Source: Arthrobotrys musiformis
Taxonomy: Eukaryota; Ascomycota; Orbiliomycetes; Orbiliales; Orbiliaceae
Reading direction: 5' to 3'
NCBI GenBank assembly: GCA_036971715.1
Contig: JAVHJL010000003.1
Location: 1,860,001-1,924,000, forward strand
DNA length: 64,000 bases
The notes under the pieces were generated by a model. That model did not search any database and was not told the origin of the DNA. It worked only from the letters and a program-made list of their open reading frames with translations. The first letter of the stretch is position 1. Each line of letters starts with the position of its first letter. This document shows positions 60,523 to 64,000 of the stretch, in pieces. The translations under genes and the position numbers were made by a program.

Positions 60523-63500
60523 ATGTCTTCCCCTCATGGATTGATTGAGGTACCAGATTCGGGATCAGATATTAGCGACATTGTGGTTCTCAGTCGTGAT
60601 GATGTCAGCGATTACAACGAACATAATATCCTCCCAGAACCTGCAGATGCGCAGAAGAGGATTCGCGAATGGCTTGAACCAACCGGCTACGACGATACGG
60701 GCAGCGAATATAAGAAACACTTGGCAACGCATCTTGCTGGTACAGTCAACTGGTTGTTATCTTCAAAAGCATATCTAAAGTGGCATTCTAGCCAAGAAGA
60801 TGGTCTTCTCTGGATCCGGGGTATATTATAAAAGTGGCCTAAAATATCGATATTCTGCTAAATATACAAGCTAACCATCTTTTGTCCCGTCGCAGGCATT
60901 CCAGGATCAGGAAAATCAGTGTTGGCTGCCAAATTAATTGATCAGCTGAAGCAAGAGCGCCATCCTGTTTTATACTTCTTCTTCCGCCAAATCATCGACG
61001 CAAACCATACCGCTGTAGCTGCCGTACGCGATTGGTTGGATCAAATTCTGGTCTTCAGCCCACCGTTGCAAAAAAAGCTTACGGAGTATGTGAATATAAA
61101 GGCGGCTCGGGGCCTTAAAACCCTCTCGACTGCTGACCTGTGGGGCCTTCTCCGACTTGCGTTATCACACATCCCAAAGGCATATGTAGTAGTCGATGCG
61201 TTAGACGAGATAAATCAAAACCAGGATTTGGAGCCATTCCTACAGTCCTTAATAGAGCTTGGAGAATGGCGACCATCACAGGTCAAAATCGTCATCACCA
61301 GTCGACCAATAGCCTACATCGAGGGATACTTGAGAGCGGCAAAGCCCATTAATATCAGGCTCGAAGAGGAGAAGGTGGATGTCGATATCGCCACCTATGT
61401 TCGGTACAGGCTGAAAAATTCCATGATCCCTATGGAGACCCGAGGCTTGATCGAGGCAGCAGTCCCTGGCAGAGCGAATGGACTCTTTCTATTTGCTAAA
61501 CTTGCATTGGATGCGGTTTTACAGCCTGATATCAATGTAGAAACGATTATACAACAGCTTCCAAAAGATCTCAACAATATATATAGGGACTTACTCCGGG
61601 ATCATTCCCAAAGGACTAGAATCTCAGATGACATCCAGCTTCTAATTCTGCAATCCGTCACACACGCGATAACACCACTTCGATTACTGGAGATGGCAGA
61701 TTTGATCAACACTATACACGAAGGCAAGCGCGATCTTAAGTCCATGAAAACCCTTGTTCGCTCCGCTTGCGGACCCCTATTAGAAATTCTGCCGGACGAA
61801 ACCGTCTCCGTGATTCACCACAGCTTCACCGAGTTTCTGAATGGTTCTACCCGGAATTACGATTCATCTGAATATCCGGTCCTAGAGCAGGGCGCTACAC
61901 ACAATCGCCTTGCACTCATATGTCTCTCCTATCTTAAATCCTGCTTGGAAGATCCGCAGTATGATGAGATACTTAATGGATACAAATCAAACAAGATTCG
62001 TCTAATGCCACCTTTCGCTCAGTATGCGGCCCGATTTTGGCATATCCACGTTCAGAAGTCTGCCCTCGCCGGTTACGACCAGACGGAGATCCATAAAGCC
62101 TTGGACCAATTTTTCACAGGAGAATCGTTAACGAGGTGGACCAAATTAACTGGCTCGTGGGTAGGCAGGCTTACACCTGTCTTAGCCGGGGTTACGCTTG
62201 GGCTTCCTGACTATGTCGAATACCTGCTAAGCAATGGCAGTACTGATTTCCGTTGCAAGGAGGATGATATCTTTTCCATATCCCCCCTGTGCTACGCCGC
62301 ACAGAAAGGCTACGATAGAATTGTCGAGATAATTCTAAGGGCTGGAGTCGATCCGAATGAAAAGAATAGCTGTGGAGAAACCGCTCTTATTCTTGCTACC
62401 AGTCATGGCCACCCCAAAATAGTCAAGCTGCTTATCGAGGCTGGTGTTGACATATTTGAGCCGGTGAAATATCAGATGGGGCATGATGATGGGCGGATGT
62501 CTTGGATGGAAAACTACAATGAAAGTCCCTTCGACCTTGCTGGCCAACGTGGAAAAGACGATGTCATGGCCGTGTTTTTCCCATTTATCAAAACCCCGGA
62601 CCAAGCCAACAGCGCGCTGATTCGAGCCGTGCGGGCAAAACGTTCACCAACAGTAAAAATGCTTCTTCGGCACCCTTTGGTCGACATCAACTCCCGAATT
62701 CTCGGCCAGACGCCGCTCTACACTGCGTGTGATATTCGAAATGGTGGCCTTGATATCGTTGAGCTCCTCGTGGAGGCCGGAGCGGATCCTAACATCCTAA
62801 GTGATTGCCTCTACCAGAATAAGGACGAGCCTAAGATACAGAATGGTGCTTTATACCGTTTTGCAGATGTCAACTGCTACCAGAATTATTGGTTCCCGTC
62901 CCATAACGACTATCTTGAAAAAATGACGAAAGGTTTCATGCTTTTGTTAGCTGCGGGCGCTGAGGTAAACGAAGTGGGCCATTTGGGAAACACAGTCTTG
63001 CATAAAATCGGAGAGGCGTCATTTGCTCGACTTCTTCTAGAGGCAGGGGCAGACCCAAATGCCGCGAACGAGGCCGGCCAAACCCCACTCCATTGGTGCG
63101 GACGATTGGAAATGCTGGACGTACTACTAGCGGACCCGAGGATCGAAATTGACCGAAAAGACAATCGCGGTAGAACACCACTCCTGTCCATGTTGAGGAG
63201 GGGCAGCACGGATATCGTTCTTCGACTACTGGAGGCCGGAGCAGATGCTACTGCTGTCGATAAGAAGGGCCGTGGAGCATTCCATCAGGCTGCCCGCACC
63301 TTGGGTGATTTTGGTGATTGCGTGAGCCAAGATACTCTCAAGCGTTTACTTGAGTCGGGGGCCAATATAAACCTACGAAATCGCAACGGGAAAACTGCTT
63401 TGCACGTTCTGATAAAAAAATATACGGGAAGGGATATACCCAACAGGTTCGACGAAATATACGACTACTTCCTCTCAGCTGGAGCTGATCTAGAATTGGT

Positions 63501-64000
63501 GGATAACGACGGCAAAACTCCCTTGCACCAGTTCATGGAGAATTGTGCTTGGGAGAATCTCACTGAACGATTCCAGAGATTAATTAAGTCAGGAGCAAGG
63601 CCTGATACTCTGGATTACAGGGGCAGAAATCTATACTATGCCTGCCTCCGGAATGCAGACTGCTGGGAGGGCCATGGTGAGGCTCTCAAATTGGTTCTCG
63701 ATTGTAATATTGACCCAAAGCAGACGGATTACGACGGTAATACCCTCTGGCACGAGGCTTGCGCCGTTTCTGGTAACGTGGGTTACCACTACAGTCTACG
63801 GGATCCATCCTTTATGCTGGAGTTTTTAAAAGAAAAAGGAATTGAGATGTCCCAACCAAACAAAATGGGCCGTACTCCACTTCACATGGTGTGCATGTTT
63901 AGGGCCTACCGACCCAACTCGGCGGTCGATTTCCTCCTGGAACAAGAACAGATAGATATCAATCAGGCGGACAACAACGGTATCACGGCACTTCATCTTG
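60523..64000 (+). CDS. NACHT-ankyrin repeat (NLR-like) protein, 3' end outside window
   Basis: Exons 60523-60820 and 60896 to the window edge; over 1134 codons with no stop in the second exon. The start is the Met in MSSPHGLIEVPDSGSD; an in-frame Met at 60406 is possible but adds non-descript sequence. An N-terminal stretch of about 95 residues is followed by a NACHT-type NTPase: Walker A GIPGSGKS (about 100, just at the intron), YFFFRQ, Walker B AYVVVDALDE (about 195) and the sensor-like VKIVITSRPIAYI. A winged-helix/HD-like helical region with VIHHSFTEFLNGS follows, then from about residue 545 a series of at least ten ankyrin repeats (for example GQTPLYTACDIRNGGLDIVE, GNTVLHKIGEASFARLLLEA, GRTPLHMVCMF), still running at the edge. 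Such fungal STAND proteins act as intracellular receptors in non-self recognition and cell-death signalling. The N-terminal effector part is short and not a known domain to me. Confidence 0.93.

Noticed and set aside
1..64000. CRISPR array, rRNA genes, intact transposons
   Set aside because: No direct-repeat/spacer pattern, no rRNA core sequence and no transposase or reverse-transcriptase motif was seen; the organism is eukaryotic.

Overview
The window is nuclear DNA of a filamentous ascomycete (Pezizomycotina). Genes have short spliceosomal introns (about 45-250 bp) with GTRNGT-like donors, CTAAC/CTAAT branch motifs and NAG acceptors. The proteins include fungus-restricted families (NST1, GDS1, OMS1, a NACHT-ankyrin receptor), and there are AT-rich, gene-poor spacers of several kb. 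The sequence alone does not let me name a genus. All splice junctions given are hand-derived from both frames; where a total is stated, the joined exons come out as whole codons.

Layout. 0-5.3 kb: a secreted 8-cysteine protein (minus strand), an empty AT-rich spacer, and an F-box-type gene interrupted by an apparent one-base frameshift. 5.8-11.3 kb: a very large Cdc15/Imp2/Hof1-type F-BAR plus SH3 protein with an expanded Gln/Glu/Arg/Ala coiled-coil insert. 12.3-13.0 kb: a weak two-exon Cys-containing candidate. 14.0-21.0 kb: NOT1, the CCR4-NOT scaffold, behind an ATG-free leader of about 900 bp. 22.4-26.4 kb: a secreted Gly-Pro-rich protein and an uncharacterised, probably nuclear, coiled-coil protein. 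26.9-29.0 kb: mitochondrial ETF-ubiquinone oxidoreductase. 32.4-33.7 kb: TATA-binding protein with a 17-nt last coding exon and a probable 5' UTR intron. 37.9-39.6 kb: FAD amine/imino-acid oxidase. 40.7-42.2 kb: OMS1-like mitochondrial methyltransferase. 44.1-45.3 kb: GDS1-like winged-helix protein. 50.3-54.4 kb: NST1. 57.7-58.4 kb: an unrecognised 209-aa protein. 60.5 kb to the end: a NACHT-ankyrin (NLR-like) receptor that runs off the window.

How they fit together. There are no operons, and most genes are housekeeping and functionally independent: transcription and mRNA turnover (TBP, NOT1, GDS1-like), cytokinesis and membrane-actin scaffolding (F-BAR), mitochondrial metabolism and assembly (ETF-QO, OMS1) and stress response (NST1). 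Accessory character is concentrated at the two ends (secreted protein and broken F-box gene on the left; unknown protein and NLR on the right) and in the spacers. Five A/T homopolymer runs of 23-30 bp lie between 31.9 and 46.7 kb. No CRISPR array, rRNA, convincing tRNA or intact transposon was seen.
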